Positions 44,026 to 53,411 of a DNA stretch of 64,000 nucleotides are shown in pieces. The notes beneath the pieces were generated by a model. That model saw only the letters and a list, made by a program, of their open reading frames with translations. It did no database searches and had not been told where the DNA came from. Location: NCBI RefSeq assembly GCF_015234275.1, contig NZ_JADGII010000010.1; one strand, 5' to 3'. Origin of the DNA: Prosthecochloris ethylica. Lineage in GTDB: Bacteria > Bacteroidota > Chlorobiia > Chlorobiales > Chlorobiaceae. How positions within the stretch are numbered: the stretch's first letter is position 1; each line of letters opens with the position of its first letter. The position numbers and the translations under genes are program-made.

Positions 44026-44228
44026 GAGATGTAATTTGACGTTGAACTCCGGCTTTCTGCAAGCCATCGGCGTACCAGAGAAGCCTCAAACAAGTGCGCG
44101 TAATATAATAAAAACCCGCACGTTTTCACAAGCATCACCACACAAAAAAACGCTCAGCAGACCTCGCACAAAAACCACCAAAACACAAAAACTTTAAACA
44201 CAAGCGCCAATAAACCGCATTTATTAAA

Positions 44229-44483
44229 TTAAAACAACCTGTTTCCTCCAAAAAACTTAACCTTTACGACATTCACCAGCTTCATCAGCCACATCACTCC
44301 GGCAGCTGACAGAAGCACCAGCAGCAGATGAGCCATCCACAACGGCTCCACCCATGCCACCAGCAACCCGCCCAGCGTGGAACCCAGCAGCAGCCAGACA
44401 ATGGGAAACCATGCCAGGGCGAAGACAGCCGTGAACACCCGCCTGACGGTCACGCCCTCCATATTCAAACGAAATCGGTCCAT
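44229..44483 (-). CDS. Small two-helix membrane protein of unknown function
   Basis: An 84-residue protein with two hydrophobic helices (VFTAVFALAWFPIVWLLLG and LLVLLSAAGVMWLMKLVNVV) and a basic end (KVKFFGGNRLF). I do not recognise a family. The ATG at 44483 is preceded by GGAGGAGAG; a GTG at 44501 is an alternative. It follows the TPR gene after 20 bp, so it probably belongs to the same transcript as that gene and hemH. Confidence 0.7.
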   Translation of the reverse strand: MDRFRLNMEGVTVRRVFTAVFALAWFPIVWLLLGSTLGGLLVAWVEPLWMAHLLLVLLSAAGVMWLMKLVNVVKVKFFGGNRLF

Positions 44484-44503
44484 TGCGCTTCTCTCCTCCA
44501 CGG

Positions 44504-45100
44504 TTACTGCTCGAAAAACAGGCTGCCGATCTGGGAGGCAAGCTCAGAGTCCATCGCCTCGAGCACCGCATGCTCCTCTCTGAGTCGCTTGAAATCCCCC
44601 TGGGCCAGAGCGAACATGGCCATCTTGCAGTGCGGCTCTTCATCATCAGGGGCCAGCTCGAGAGCTTTCTCGATCATCTCCCGCGCCTCGTCGTTCTTTC
44701 CCAGGTCCAGGTACACATCACTCAGCACACAGTAGGCATCGACATATTCCGGATCGATCTCGAGGGCACGTTCGAGTGTTTTCAGGGCCTCCTCCTCCTT
44801 TCCGAGAGTCAGCTGAACGTACCCGAGCGTTTTGTACGCCTCGAGAAAACGATCATCGATGCGCACCACACGGGAAAGGTCCTCACCGGCCTGACGGTAA
44901 TGAGCGGTCGACATATGGGCAAGTGCACGTGAAAACAGCGCCTCTGCATGATCGGGCTCCTTCTTCAGCAGCCTGTCAAGGACCTCGGTGGCTTCGGCGT
45001 AGCGCTCGCGGTCAATATAGGCCATTGCCAGTTCATACAACTCCGGCACCGCAGCGTCCGCCGCCGATGCAGACTGTTCCAGTAGTTCGATATCAGTCAT
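44504..45100 (-). CDS. Tetratricopeptide (TPR) repeat protein
   Basis: A 198-residue protein made largely of TPR helices: ELAMAYIDRERYAEATEVLD, AEALFSRALAHMSTAHYRQA, LEAYKTLGYVQLTLGKEEEA, VDAYCVLSDVYLDLGKNDEA and EPHCKMAMFALAQGD, about five repeats of 34 residues. TPRs mediate protein-protein contacts. It overlaps the end of hemH by 8 bp. I chose the ATG at 45100 (MTDIELLEQ); the longer frame upstream overlaps hemH heavily and is not TPR-like. No partner is identified. Confidence 0.88.
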   Translation of the reverse strand: MTDIELLEQSASAADAAVPELYELAMAYIDRERYAEATEVLDRLLKKEPDHAEALFSRALAHMSTAHYRQAGEDLSRVVRIDDRFLEAYKTLGYVQLTLGKEEEALKTLERALEIDPEYVDAYCVLSDVYLDLGKNDEAREMIEKALELAPDDEEPHCKMAMFALAQGDFKRLREEHAVLEAMDSELASQIGSLFFEQ

Positions 45101-46172
45101 GTACAGAAAGCTCTTGAGTGGGTTCAAGCTGTTCGAATGTCTTCTGAAGATTGCTGAGCAGCTCCAGTTCATCAATAATACGTCCCGACAGCCAGGTCGC
45201 AAAATCGGGAGAACCGTTAATGCAACGAATATACTGTTTATAGGGGATAGGCGACTTCTCCAGCAGAGTCTGTGCCTCGTACTCCGTTTCGCTGTTATCG
45301 GCAAAAAAGCCATACGGGAACATCACGACACTGTCATATCCCTCCTCGTGAAACTCGTCCAGCGCTTTTTCGATGGTATCAGACGTCCACTCCCCACCTG
45401 CACTGTGGTTCATGCACCCCTGCTTGACGCCATCGAACACGTTGCGCTTGTCGCCCATGATGCGCTCTTTCATGAAATGAAAAAACGCGCTGGTTTCATC
45501 CAGCCCGGTAAACACCTTGGGAGGATTGCCCGCCCTGTCGCGAACGAGTGTGCCGTGAATCACGAGCACCAGGCCGGTTTTCGAACATTTCTGAATATAG
45601 CCGCGATCGACCCGCTGAAACAGGTAGTCGGTATAGAGGCGGTGCAGCTCGGGATCCTGCCACAGCTTGTTGAGCACACGAACGTTTTCAAAACGGTGGT
45701 CACCATAGACATCCGACACCATCTGGCACGCCACTCCGCAGGAAAAGGCCGATTCCACAGGAATCATCGGCACGACGATCACTCCGTCATACTCCTTCTC
45801 CAGGTGCTGAAGCGTCTCTTCGAGATATGGAGGGACGAAAAAATACGCCTCCACCACATCCGCCTCCACCCGGGAAAACACAGGATGCTCACTCTGTCGA
45901 AGCCGGGAAGCCACCAGGCCGGTCTGGATACGGTTCGTCGAGACGAGAGTCGATTCGTAATTATGAAGCCGCCAGTCGATATAATGGCGTGTAGAACGGT
46001 AGTCGGCGATAAAGTAGATCAGAAGCTTCGGCACCTTGACAATCTGGCGGGTAATCACCTTGACGATTCTGCGGGAGCTCGGCCAGAGATTGCGGAGCGT
46101 CAGTTTTTCAACTTCACCATATGTTGCTATAACGACTGCATATTTTTTCTTCTTCACAATCCTATCCACCAC
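45093..46172 (-). CDS. hemH: Ferrochelatase
   Basis: Inserts Fe2+ into protoporphyrin IX, last step of heme synthesis. The 359-residue protein has the N-terminal KYAVVIATYGEVEKLTLRNL, the central DGVIVVPMIPVESAFSCGVA and GLVLVIHGTLVRD with the catalytic His near residue 206, and the C-terminal GYDSVVMFPYGFFADNSETE with the conserved Glu. It is a distant family member compared with E. coli HemH, with a Lys-rich start. Located between the PAP2-like gene (19 bp overlap) and the TPR gene. Confidence 0.85.
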   Translation of the reverse strand: MVDRIVKKKKYAVVIATYGEVEKLTLRNLWPSSRRIVKVITRQIVKVPKLLIYFIADYRSTRHYIDWRLHNYESTLVSTNRIQTGLVASRLRQSEHPVFSRVEADVVEAYFFVPPYLEETLQHLEKEYDGVIVVPMIPVESAFSCGVACQMVSDVYGDHRFENVRVLNKLWQDPELHRLYTDYLFQRVDRGYIQKCSKTGLVLVIHGTLVRDRAGNPPKVFTGLDETSAFFHFMKERIMGDKRNVFDGVKQGCMNHSAGGEWTSDTIEKALDEFHEEGYDSVVMFPYGFFADNSETEYEAQTLLEKSPIPYKQYIRCINGSPDFATWLSGRIIDELELLSNLQKTFEQLEPTQELSVHD

Positions 46173-46765
46173 GTTAATTCAACATACATGACCAGAAAGC
46201 CGATCACTCCTCCGATAAGCGTCTGCATGAAGGTGTGCGCTTTCAGGTAGATCCTCGACCACATCAGCAACGGAACCAGCACGAGAAGCTGAAGGACCGG
46301 CAGACCGAACTGAATGAACAGGAGCGCGATGCAGGATGTCAGCGTCAGAAGATGGATACTGATTTTCCACTGCAGTGTTATCAGGAGGATCAGCACAGTG
46401 TTGACAGCATTAAACAACAGAATTCCGGTAAAAATTCGCGGCGCATCGAGCTGCATCATCACTTCGTAGCCCAGGGCATTCACCGCGACCATGACCAGGA
46501 GAGGAAGAAACCGCTGCTCCCGGAAAGAAATATTGTAATCGGAAATTCTGCCGATTTTTTTCAGTCCGTAGACAAGCAGCATGGGCACCAGGGTACTGGC
46601 GAGAAAAAGAACGAGAAAGTAGTAATAACGCTGCGGATCTTCGGCAAAACCGACAAGAATCACGAGGAGATATGCTGCCGGAGCGACGACGACAGGGCTG
46701 ATCACCCAGGAAACAAGAGAGGCGAAACGATGGATGTAGGATGGCATGTATACTGCAGAAAGCAA
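46154..46765 (-). CDS. PAP2-like integral membrane protein
   Basis: A 203-residue protein with about six hydrophobic helices. The C-terminal part (KISIHLLTLTSCIALLFIQF, then RIYLKAHTFMQTLIGGVIGF) matches the spacing of the type-2 phosphatidic acid phosphatase fold, including a His after KA, but the phosphatase motif KXXXXXXRP is not clear, so catalysis is uncertain. A second in-frame ATG at 46747 may be the true start. It overlaps hemH by 19 bp; a link to lipid or isoprenoid phosphate metabolism is only an inference. Confidence 0.7.
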   Translation of the reverse strand: MLSAVYMPSYIHRFASLVSWVISPVVVAPAAYLLVILVGFAEDPQRYYYFLVLFLASTLVPMLLVYGLKKIGRISDYNISFREQRFLPLLVMVAVNALGYEVMMQLDAPRIFTGILLFNAVNTVLILLITLQWKISIHLLTLTSCIALLFIQFGLPVLQLLVLVPLLMWSRIYLKAHTFMQTLIGGVIGFLVMYVELTWWIGL

Positions 46766-46855
46766 GAAAAATTATGTACCCGCCGAAAAACCGAAAACTC
46801 TCGCTAAAGATAGTTTTTATAATGCAAAAAACCACGTATATTCTCACTTCAGACT

Positions 46856-46937
46856 GCGAGAGTGGTGGAATTGGTATACACGCTAGTCTTAGGAACTAGT
46901 GCCTGACGGCTTAAGGGTTCGAGTCCCTTCTCTCGCA
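46856..46937 (+). tRNA. tRNA-Leu (anticodon TAG)
   Basis: Acceptor gcgagag/ctctcgc, anticodon stem ctagt/actag with loop cttagga giving TAG, a long variable arm (tgcctgacggctta) as expected for leucine, T arm gggttcgagtccc, discriminator A. CCA is not encoded. It lies 32 bp before the next tRNA-Leu. Confidence 0.97.
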
Positions 46938-46969
46938 CGTTTCTTCCGGTACCGGATTTCGGTGTACGG

Positions 46970-47056
46970 GCCAAAGTGGCGGAATTGGTAGACGCGCTGG
47001 ACTCAAAATCCAGTGGGTGCAAACCCGTGTGGGTTCGAGTCCCACCTTTGGCACCA
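46970..47056 (+). tRNA. tRNA-Leu (anticodon CAA)
   Basis: Acceptor gccaaag/ctttggc, anticodon stem ctgga/tccag with loop ctcaaaa giving CAA, a long class II variable arm, T arm gggttcgagtccc. The end acca encodes discriminator A and the CCA tail, unlike the tRNA-Leu next to it. Confidence 0.97.
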
Positions 47057-47109
47057 GGTTATTGACGCACGTCGCGCATCAACTCACAGCAGAAACCACA
47101 CGCTTCATC

Positions 47110-47628
47110 ATGCAGAAAATGTATTCTCCCTGGAGGGAAGCCTATATGGACTCCTTCAAGGATGAAAACAAGCCGAAACAAAGCGGAAAATCCGTCTTTG
47201 CCGACATCCCGCCTGAACAGGACGAAGAACGCTATGTGCTGCACCGGGGAAAAACCTGCTTTATCATCATGAACCTCTACCCGTACAACTGCGGGCACGT
47301 GATGGTCATTCCCTACGAACAGACTCCGGAATTCTCCGACCTCAGCGACGAAACCAGGCTGGAAGTCATGAAGCTCTCGGATCTGGCCATGAAAGCTCTC
47401 AGCCGCACACTCAGGCCGCAGGGCTTCAATTTCGGCGCCAATCTCGGCAAAGTTGCCGGAGGCAGCGTCGATACCCACATCCATTTTCATATCGTTCCCC
47501 GCTGGGAAGGAGATACGAACTTCATGCCGGTACTCGGCGACACAAAAGTGCTGAGCAACGATATGCGCAAATCCTACAATCAGCTGCGAGCTTCTATCCG
47601 TGAACTCCTGAAAGAAGAGCAGCAATAA
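47110..47628 (+). CDS. HIT-family hydrolase
   Basis: A 172-residue nucleotide-binding hydrolase or transferase. The histidine triad is clear: GGSVDTHIHFHIVPRW (HxHxH near residue 124), with the upstream NLYPYNCGHVMVIPYEQ and FGANLGKVAGGS typical of the Fhit/HIT-like group. Members cleave dinucleoside polyphosphates or adenylated conjugates. The start at 47110 (MQKMYSPWREAYM) matches the family opening; the frame is open further upstream but into the tRNA. Substrate unknown; 16 bp to the methyltransferase gene suggests an operon. Confidence 0.92.
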   Translation: MQKMYSPWREAYMDSFKDENKPKQSGKSVFADIPPEQDEERYVLHRGKTCFIIMNLYPYNCGHVMVIPYEQTPEFSDLSDETRLEVMKLSDLAMKALSRTLRPQGFNFGANLGKVAGGSVDTHIHFHIVPRWEGDTNFMPVLGDTKVLSNDMRKSYNQLRASIRELLKEEQQ

Positions 47629-47644
47629 CCCCTCCCGAGGCTCT

Positions 47645-48604
47645 ATGGAACAGGTCCGCTGCCCGATCACGGGCAGCCGGGAAACAGAAGCTGTCATTCA
47701 TGTGCCCGATCGCCTGAATGACAGCCATGAAGCGTGCTGGACCGTAGCGCGCAGCTCTTCTTCAGGCCTGATGTTTCTTTCCCCCAGACCTGAACAGGAC
47801 AAGATCGGAGCGTACTACCACGAAAAGGAATACGAGCCCCATTCCAGTCTTCGCCAAACAAGCGGTTTCCGCAACGCCCTCTACCGCCTGGCGCGCCGGG
47901 CTGCGTTATCCTGGAAAGCACGCCTGATTCTTGCAGCCGCCGACGCTCTGCCAAGCCATCCATCGATTCTTGAAATAGGCTGCGCAACCGGCGAACTGCT
48001 TCAGGAGCTGCAGCGGCGCACAGGAGCACGCGTCTATGGCAGTGAAACCGACTCGAAAGCAGCAGCTTACGCCTGTAAGCGTTTCGGGCTGCTGGTGGTA
48101 ACGACCAGCCTGGAAAAAAGCTCGATCGAAGGCCCGTTCGACCTGATCGTTCTCTGGCATAGCCTCGAGCATATGCACCATATCGGTGAGGTACTGCACA
48201 AAATCTCCGGCCTCCTTGCCCCTGAAGGCTCTATCGTCGCCGCCCTGCCGAACCCTTCGGGAAACGACGCGAAACTGTTCGGGGAAAACTGGGTGGGCTG
48301 GGATGCTCCGCGCCATCTCTATCATTTCACTCCTGGCACCCTTGCCGCACTGGCCGCGCAATATGGCCTGTCGATCACCGCGATGAACAGCTACCCTCCC
48401 GATGCCCTCTACCATGCGTGGCACAGTACCGCACTGAAGCTCCGTCGCCGGGAAAAACACCCGGGTGTTCGGTCAGCCATCGGCGCTGCATGGCAGGGAT
48501 TCGGGGTCATGCTCAGTGGGCTGAGAAAAACAGAGCAGGGATCGAGCATCGTCTACGTGATCCGTCACGCTCGGCACTCATCGGTCCATACCACTGTCCG
48601 CTGA
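47645..48604 (+). CDS. SAM-dependent class I methyltransferase
   Basis: A 319-residue protein with an N-terminal domain (CPITGSRETEAVIHV, LMFLSPRPEQDKIGAYYHEK) followed by a Rossmann methyltransferase: motif I LEIGCATGELLQEL near residue 110, FDLIVLWHSLEHMHH near 170 and LAPEGSIVAALPNPSG near 195. This domain order occurs in methyltransferases of cell-surface sugar or lipid pathways; the acceptor is not predictable. Its end overlaps the TolC-like gene on the other strand by 27 bp. Confidence 0.88.
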   Translation: MEQVRCPITGSRETEAVIHVPDRLNDSHEACWTVARSSSSGLMFLSPRPEQDKIGAYYHEKEYEPHSSLRQTSGFRNALYRLARRAALSWKARLILAAADALPSHPSILEIGCATGELLQELQRRTGARVYGSETDSKAAAYACKRFGLLVVTTSLEKSSIEGPFDLIVLWHSLEHMHHIGEVLHKISGLLAPEGSIVAALPNPSGNDAKLFGENWVGWDAPRHLYHFTPGTLAALAAQYGLSITAMNSYPPDALYHAWHSTALKLRRREKHPGVRSAIGAAWQGFGVMLSGLRKTEQGSSIVYVIRHARHSSVHTTVR

Positions 48605-49951
48605 GGCATTTCTGCCGGTAGAGGCCTCCATGCGGACCGTTTCGACCAGGTAATCGTAGACCGCCTGCAGGTAGTTTGTCCTGGCGCGCTGCAGCTGCAG
48701 CTCGGCATCTGCAAGTTCGAGCCGCGAGCCGAGTCCCTCGCGCAAACGCAGACGGGAAATATCGTAACTCCTTTCCGCTGTCCTGATGGTTGTTTTCTGC
48801 ACCTCGATGCGCCGACGCGCCTCAGAGAGTGACGCAAGCCGTACTTCGAGATCTGCACGAACATCCGCCTTCAGCTGCTCGAGGCGAGTCTGTGCCTGCA
48901 TGCGGCTTATTCGTGCCTGATCGACTGCGGCACTGATCCTGAATCCGGTAAACAACGGCATGGAGAGCGATACGCCCACCGAAGAGGTCAACGGCCAATC
49001 CGTATCGGAAAGCGCTGTACCATCATCGAACTGTGTCTGGGCCTGCAGCTGCCCGAACGCCGAGAGCGCAGGGAATCGTTCTCCCCGGGCCACCCCGACA
49101 CGTGCAGCTTCCGCTTCGACCTGCAGTTCCATGCTGCGAACATCCGGCCGGTTCTGCACCGCCTCCTGATAGAGCTCGTCGAGCCGCTGCCCGGGAGAAG
49201 GACCGCCATCCCAGGTCAGTGAATCAAGAAGGTCCAGCCGCACGGACGGATCGAGCCCGAGAAGATTCTTCAGCTCAGTCCTCACACTGGCGCAGCGGTT
49301 TTCCGCCTGAAGAAGGTCCGGACGGATATTCTCGACAGAAAGATGCGCTTTGAGCGTATCGATGTCAGCCACCATCCCCTCTGCAAACAGTGCCCGCGTA
49401 TCGCCGAGGGCCTGCTGCCAGCGCTGCAGGCTCTGGCGCACGAGTTCCAGCTGTGCATCGGCAATCAGCACATTGTAATACGAAATACTGACAGCCGTCA
49501 CCGTCGAACCGAGAGCATCTCGCCACGCTTCCCGGCTGATATCACGTGCCAGTGACGAAGCCCTGATAGCCGCAAAGGACTGCATGTTGAAAATCGGCTG
49601 CGACAGACTCAGCGACGCGCTCATGGCATTGTCCTGGGAAATCTCGAGAGGGATCAGCGTACCGGTCGGCTGCGAGCCGGAAAATTCAGGAAAGTAAATG
49701 ACGGTAGGCTCGATGGTCCGTGTGTAGTCAAAGCCAGCCGAAACCTGCGGCAATACGGCGGACCAGGCCTCCCTGACCTGCTGGGCCGACTTGTCGACCT
49801 CCAGCCTGGCAATCCGCAGGTCACGGTTCTGCCCGAGAGCAAGTTCCAGGGCATCGGCACGTGTGAGCCTGAGGGGTTCTGCTGGTGCCGCGAAAACCAC
49901 CGGGAGGTGAAAGAGCCCGAATATAACCATCATCATGGCAGGGATCTTCAT
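48578..49951 (-). CDS. TolC-family outer-membrane efflux protein
   Basis: A 457-residue outer-membrane channel with a signal peptide (residues 1-21, cleavage after FAAP or so). It has two homologous halves, each beginning with TRADALELALGQNRDLRIAR or YQEAVQNRPDVRSMELQVEA, then long coiled-coil helices (EQLKADVRADLEVRLASLSE, SRLRLREGLGSRLELADAEL) that form the periplasmic tube. It would pair with an inner-membrane pump encoded elsewhere. Translation is coupled to rarA (4 bp overlap). Confidence 0.92.
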   Translation of the reverse strand: MKIPAMMMVIFGLFHLPVVFAAPAEPLRLTRADALELALGQNRDLRIARLEVDKSAQQVREAWSAVLPQVSAGFDYTRTIEPTVIYFPEFSGSQPTGTLIPLEISQDNAMSASLSLSQPIFNMQSFAAIRASSLARDISREAWRDALGSTVTAVSISYYNVLIADAQLELVRQSLQRWQQALGDTRALFAEGMVADIDTLKAHLSVENIRPDLLQAENRCASVRTELKNLLGLDPSVRLDLLDSLTWDGGPSPGQRLDELYQEAVQNRPDVRSMELQVEAEAARVGVARGERFPALSAFGQLQAQTQFDDGTALSDTDWPLTSSVGVSLSMPLFTGFRISAAVDQARISRMQAQTRLEQLKADVRADLEVRLASLSEARRRIEVQKTTIRTAERSYDISRLRLREGLGSRLELADAELQLQRARTNYLQAVYDYLVETVRMEASTGRNASADSGMDR

Positions 49952-51288
49952 GAACCATACCTCCCTTTCCAGAGATGGTGAAGACGCTCACGGATAAATT
50001 TCTCACGGCCTTCAGCTGTTGGCTGGTAAAACACTTCAGGTGTCATGGTATCGGGAAAATAGTTCTCTTCGACAAAATGGCTGTCGTACTCGTGCGGATA
50101 ACGGTACCCGGCACCATATCCCGCATTTTTCATCAGCTTTGTCGGCGCGTTACGCAAGTGCATCGGCACCGGATCATCCTGATGTGCTGTCGCACACCGC
50201 TGAGCACGATTGATGCCCTCGTAACTGGCGTTGGATTTTGCACAGCCTGCCAGGTAGGTCACCCCCTGGGCAAGGTTGATACGCGCCTCGGGAAGCCCGA
50301 TCATCTCGACGGCATGAAAGACCGCCACAGCAAGGGTCAACGCATAGGGATCGGCATTGCCCACATCCTCACTGGCAAAAATAACCATTCTGCGGGCGAT
50401 AAATTTCGGATCCTCTCCCCCTTCGATCATCCGGGCCAGCCAGAACAGCGCGGCATCAGGGTCGGAGCCGCGCAGAGACTTGATAAATGCCGACACCGTA
50501 TCGTAATGATACTCACCTTTTCTGTCATAGGACGGCAGGTTCTGCTGAACGGCTTTCAGAAACTGCTCTCGTCCCAGGTGCAACGGCATGGTCCCAGGTG
50601 GGGAAAGCATCACCGCCGCCTCGACCGCATTGAGTGCCTTGCGGGCATCACCTGCAGCCAGCCGGAGCAGCACATCCCAGTCGTCGACCCTCACCCGTAA
50701 TGCCGAAAGCTGTTCATCCATCTCCAGCGCGCGTGTCATCAGGGAACGGATATGGGCGTCTTCAAGCGGTTTGAGCAGGTAGACCTGCATCCTGCTCATG
50801 AGCGCTGCATTGACTTCAAAAGATGGGTTTTCGGTGGTCGCCCCGATCAGGACGACGGTGCCCTGCTCGATTGCATGCAGAAGAGAGTCCTGCTGCGCCT
50901 TGTTGAAACGATGGATCTCGTCGATGAACAGCAAGGTCTGGCGTCCGTCAAGCAGGCGCGCATTGCGGGCCTCCTCCAGGGCACTCCGGACATCCCTGAC
51001 CCCGGCATCGACTGCAGACAGCTGCCTGAAGCGAAAATCGAGAGAAGCCGAGCAGATCTCCGCCAGCGTCGTCTTGCCAGACCCGGGAGGCCCCCAGAAG
51101 ATCATCGACGGCAGGCGGCCCTGTTCGATAAAAGTCCTCAACGGAGCTCCCGGGCCTGCCAGGTGATCCTGCCCTGAAAGTTCGTCGAGTTTACGGGGGC
51201 GTACACGTTCTGCAAGAGGAGGCGATGAGGCTGATGAGGGATCTGCTCCGAACAGATCTTTTTGAAGCTGGCGTTCCGGCATGGTCAA
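49948..51288 (-). CDS. rarA: Replication-associated recombination protein A (RarA/MgsA)
   Basis: An AAA+ ATPase (446 residues) acting at stalled replication forks, interacting with single-strand binding protein. Motifs: RPRKLDELSGQDHLAGPGAP, Walker A FWGPPGSGKTTLAE near 54, Walker B LLFIDEIHRFNKAQQDSLL, sensor GATTENPSFEVNAALMSR and the C-terminal GCAKSNASYEGINRAQ helix region. The family's N-terminal PLAERVRP is present. It overlaps ribE by 4 bp and the TolC-like gene by 4 bp; ribE-rarA-tolC form one operon. Confidence 0.95.
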   Translation of the reverse strand: MTMPERQLQKDLFGADPSSASSPPLAERVRPRKLDELSGQDHLAGPGAPLRTFIEQGRLPSMIFWGPPGSGKTTLAEICSASLDFRFRQLSAVDAGVRDVRSALEEARNARLLDGRQTLLFIDEIHRFNKAQQDSLLHAIEQGTVVLIGATTENPSFEVNAALMSRMQVYLLKPLEDAHIRSLMTRALEMDEQLSALRVRVDDWDVLLRLAAGDARKALNAVEAAVMLSPPGTMPLHLGREQFLKAVQQNLPSYDRKGEYHYDTVSAFIKSLRGSDPDAALFWLARMIEGGEDPKFIARRMVIFASEDVGNADPYALTLAVAVFHAVEMIGLPEARINLAQGVTYLAGCAKSNASYEGINRAQRCATAHQDDPVPMHLRNAPTKLMKNAGYGAGYRYPHEYDSHFVEENYFPDTMTPEVFYQPTAEGREKFIRERLHHLWKGRYGS

Positions 51289-51944
51289 TACCCCATTTCC
51301 TTCAGCCAGGCATCACTGATAGCAGTTTCCTTTCCAGCTCCCCGTCCCTCCCCGAGCTGATGCTGCCTGGCGATATACTTGCCGAGAATATCGAACTCGA
51401 GATTGACAGCGGTCCCCGGACGGAGCGAACTGATCGTGGTATGACCGAATGTGTAGGGAATAATGGCCACGGAAAACGCACCCGGCCGGACAGATGCCAC
51501 GGTCAGGCTGACACCGTCGATGGCAATCGAGCCTACCGGCACCAGCAACGGCTCGAATGCCTCCGGGTAACTGATCCATATCCGGCGGCTTTCTCCCAGG
51601 TCATCGATCTCGCCGACCGTGCCGACACAATCGACATGTCCCTGCACGAAATGCCCGCCAAGCCTGTCCTGCGGGCGCAGCGCACGCTCGAGATTGACAC
51701 TCTGCCCGGCCCGTAACGAACCAAGAGTGGTTTTTTTCAGAGTTTCAGCGATGGTATCGACTTCAAACGTCATACCGTTCATGGCGACCACCGTCTGACA
51801 GGCTCCGTTGACCGCAACACTCTCATCGATGTCGAGATCCTGAAACTCATGACGGCTCGTATACTCGACAGCAAGACGCACACCGCTTCCCTGCTGGCGC
51901 AGTGCAACGACACGGCCGACATCCTTGACAATTCCGGTAAACAT
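51285..51944 (-). CDS. ribE: Riboflavin synthase alpha subunit
   Basis: Dismutates two 6,7-dimethyl-8-ribityllumazine to riboflavin. The 219-residue protein shows the two lumazine-binding repeats: MFTGIVKDVGRVVAL with SVAVNGACQTVVA, and GHFVQGHVDCVG with GSIAIDGVSLTVASVRPGAF, each carrying the conserved Cys/Ser and His residues. It starts the operon with rarA and the TolC-like gene. ribD, the earlier pathway gene, is at 55142. A terminator for the opposite neighbour (tpx) lies 55 bp upstream. Confidence 0.95.
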   Translation of the reverse strand: MFTGIVKDVGRVVALRQQGSGVRLAVEYTSRHEFQDLDIDESVAVNGACQTVVAMNGMTFEVDTIAETLKKTTLGSLRAGQSVNLERALRPQDRLGGHFVQGHVDCVGTVGEIDDLGESRRIWISYPEAFEPLLVPVGSIAIDGVSLTVASVRPGAFSVAIIPYTFGHTTISSLRPGTAVNLEFDILGKYIARQHQLGEGRGAGKETAISDAWLKEMGY

Positions 51945-51996
51945 ACTCCTCGTTTAACGGTGAAAAAAAGCTGCCTGTTGAATTAATATAAACCAA

Positions 51997-52024
51997 TAAA
52001 AAAACCGGTGCAATGACCGGTTTT
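51997..52024 (-). terminator. Rho-independent terminator of tpx
   Basis: Stem aaaaccggt/accggtttt with a 6-base loop, ten bases beyond the tpx stop on the minus strand, with a run of eight T (A in the given strand) after the hairpin. Confidence 0.88.
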
Positions 52025-52033
52025 ACAAGCAAC

Positions 52034-52534
52034 TTACATCATGGCTTTGAGTGCCGCCTCGTAATCGGGCTCGCTCGTTATCTCCGGAACCTGTTCCGTA
52101 TAGCTGACCTTTCCCTCCCTGTCGACAATGACGACAGCTCGTGAAAGCAGACCCTTGAGTGGTCCATCGGCGATCGTGACTCCGTACTCGCTGCCGAATT
52201 CAGGCGAACGGAACACCGAAAGCGATACCACGTTCTCGATCTCCTCGACTTCGCAGAAACGTTTGTGAGCGAATGGAAGATCTGCTGAAATACAGAGCAC
52301 GACCGTATCCGGAAGGTTCGATGCTTCGAGATTGAAACGACGCACCGAGGCAGCACACACCGGAGTGTCGAGACTCGGAAAAATATTGAGCACAATCGTC
52401 TTGCCGGCGTAATCAGCAAGAGAGACCTCGGACAGATCTGATTTTACCAGGGTGAAATCGGGTGCTTTCGCACCAGCCGACGGCAGCTCACCTGCAGTGT
52501 TCACCGGGTTGCCTTTCAATGTAATCTGGGCCAT
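52034..52534 (-). CDS. tpx: Thiol peroxidase
   Basis: Thioredoxin-dependent peroxidase reducing H2O2 and lipid peroxides, 166 residues. The peroxidatic Cys is in FPSLDTPVCAASVRRF (near residue 59) and the resolving Cys in LPFAHKRFCEVEE (near 93), the two-Cys pattern of the Tpx subfamily. The active-site Arg is in VFRSPEFGSEYG. Monocistronic, ended by the terminator at 51997-52024. The thioredoxin at 25659 is a plausible reductant, by inference. Confidence 0.96.
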   Translation of the reverse strand: MAQITLKGNPVNTAGELPSAGAKAPDFTLVKSDLSEVSLADYAGKTIVLNIFPSLDTPVCAASVRRFNLEASNLPDTVVLCISADLPFAHKRFCEVEEIENVVSLSVFRSPEFGSEYGVTIADGPLKGLLSRAVVIVDREGKVSYTEQVPEITSEPDYEAALKAMM

Positions 52535-52814
52535 AATTCCATTCTCCTTACGTCGTTATCAACAAACCTCAAGCCGTCAGGACCGCGTGTGCCGCTCAAG
52601 AACCCCTCCTGAAGAGCAGCAGAGAAACACGGGCCCGAAGAGAACCGGGTCTGTCGTGTTGTTCGAAAAAAACTATCCGCTCATCCGGATGCTCCTGTGA
52701 GAACCCGGAAGAACGATAGAGGATACCTGTACGTGAAATATGCCGCCACAAAAGCGGCAGTAGGGTAGAACAGGAGAAGCGCAGACATAGTTCCCCACAA
52801 AAAGCAACTGCAGA

Positions 52815-53411
52815 TCAGCGCCCCCGATGCCACTGCAGGGCGCACGCCCCGATCCGTCTGCCAAACAGCACGCCGGATTCCAGATCACCGGCCGGAGGAG
52901 CCTCCTGTATCGAAGCATCTGAAGGTGACTGAGACATCAGGCCGCTGAAGGAACCGAGAAAATTGACATCATTACGGCGTGCTTGCGATGTGCTTGCCGG
53001 CATCAACGCCGTACCGGCCCAGATCATCGAATGCTGCATCGCGAAGGTAAAGAAATACTGAAGCGTCACCTGTTTGTCGCCATTCATCGAGGCAGAATTC
53101 GTAAAACCTGCAGCAAGCTTGTCTTTCCAGCGCTGCTCGTACCAGAGCCTGCTCGACGCCTCGGCTACTTTCTTGAACTGCCACGCCGGCCCCCCCATGT
53201 ACGTGGGGGAACCGAATACAATAGCCGCTGAGCGGTCAAGCAGTTCCCACTCTGCTGCTGAAAGTTCTCCGTCAGAGGAAATAACGACATTGCGGCACAT
53301 CACACCATCGACGTCATCACATCCCCTCTGCACGGCATCGGCAAGCCGTCTCGTATGTCCATATCCGCTGTATGACAGCACGGCACACTCTACCATAGTC
53401 TTTTCGGTCAT
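52815..53411 (-). CDS. Flavodoxin-fold NAD(P)H-dependent oxidoreductase (WrbA-like)
   Basis: A 198-residue FMN-binding protein. The FMN phosphate loop SYSGYGHTRRLADAV lies at residues 14-28, a second FMN region FGSPTYMGGPAWQFKKVAE near 70, and FTNSASMNGDKQVTLQYFF near 105; the C-terminus GVLFGRRIGACALQW resembles WrbA. Such enzymes reduce quinones by two electrons, protecting against oxidative damage. Its start codon directly follows the stop of the DoxX gene, so the two are translationally coupled; the pair may be an oxidative-stress unit. Confidence 0.87.
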   Translation of the reverse strand: MTEKTMVECAVLSYSGYGHTRRLADAVQRGCDDVDGVMCRNVVISSDGELSAAEWELLDRSAAIVFGSPTYMGGPAWQFKKVAEASSRLWYEQRWKDKLAAGFTNSASMNGDKQVTLQYFFTFAMQHSMIWAGTALMPASTSQARRNDVNFLGSFSGLMSQSPSDASIQEAPPAGDLESGVLFGRRIGACALQWHRGR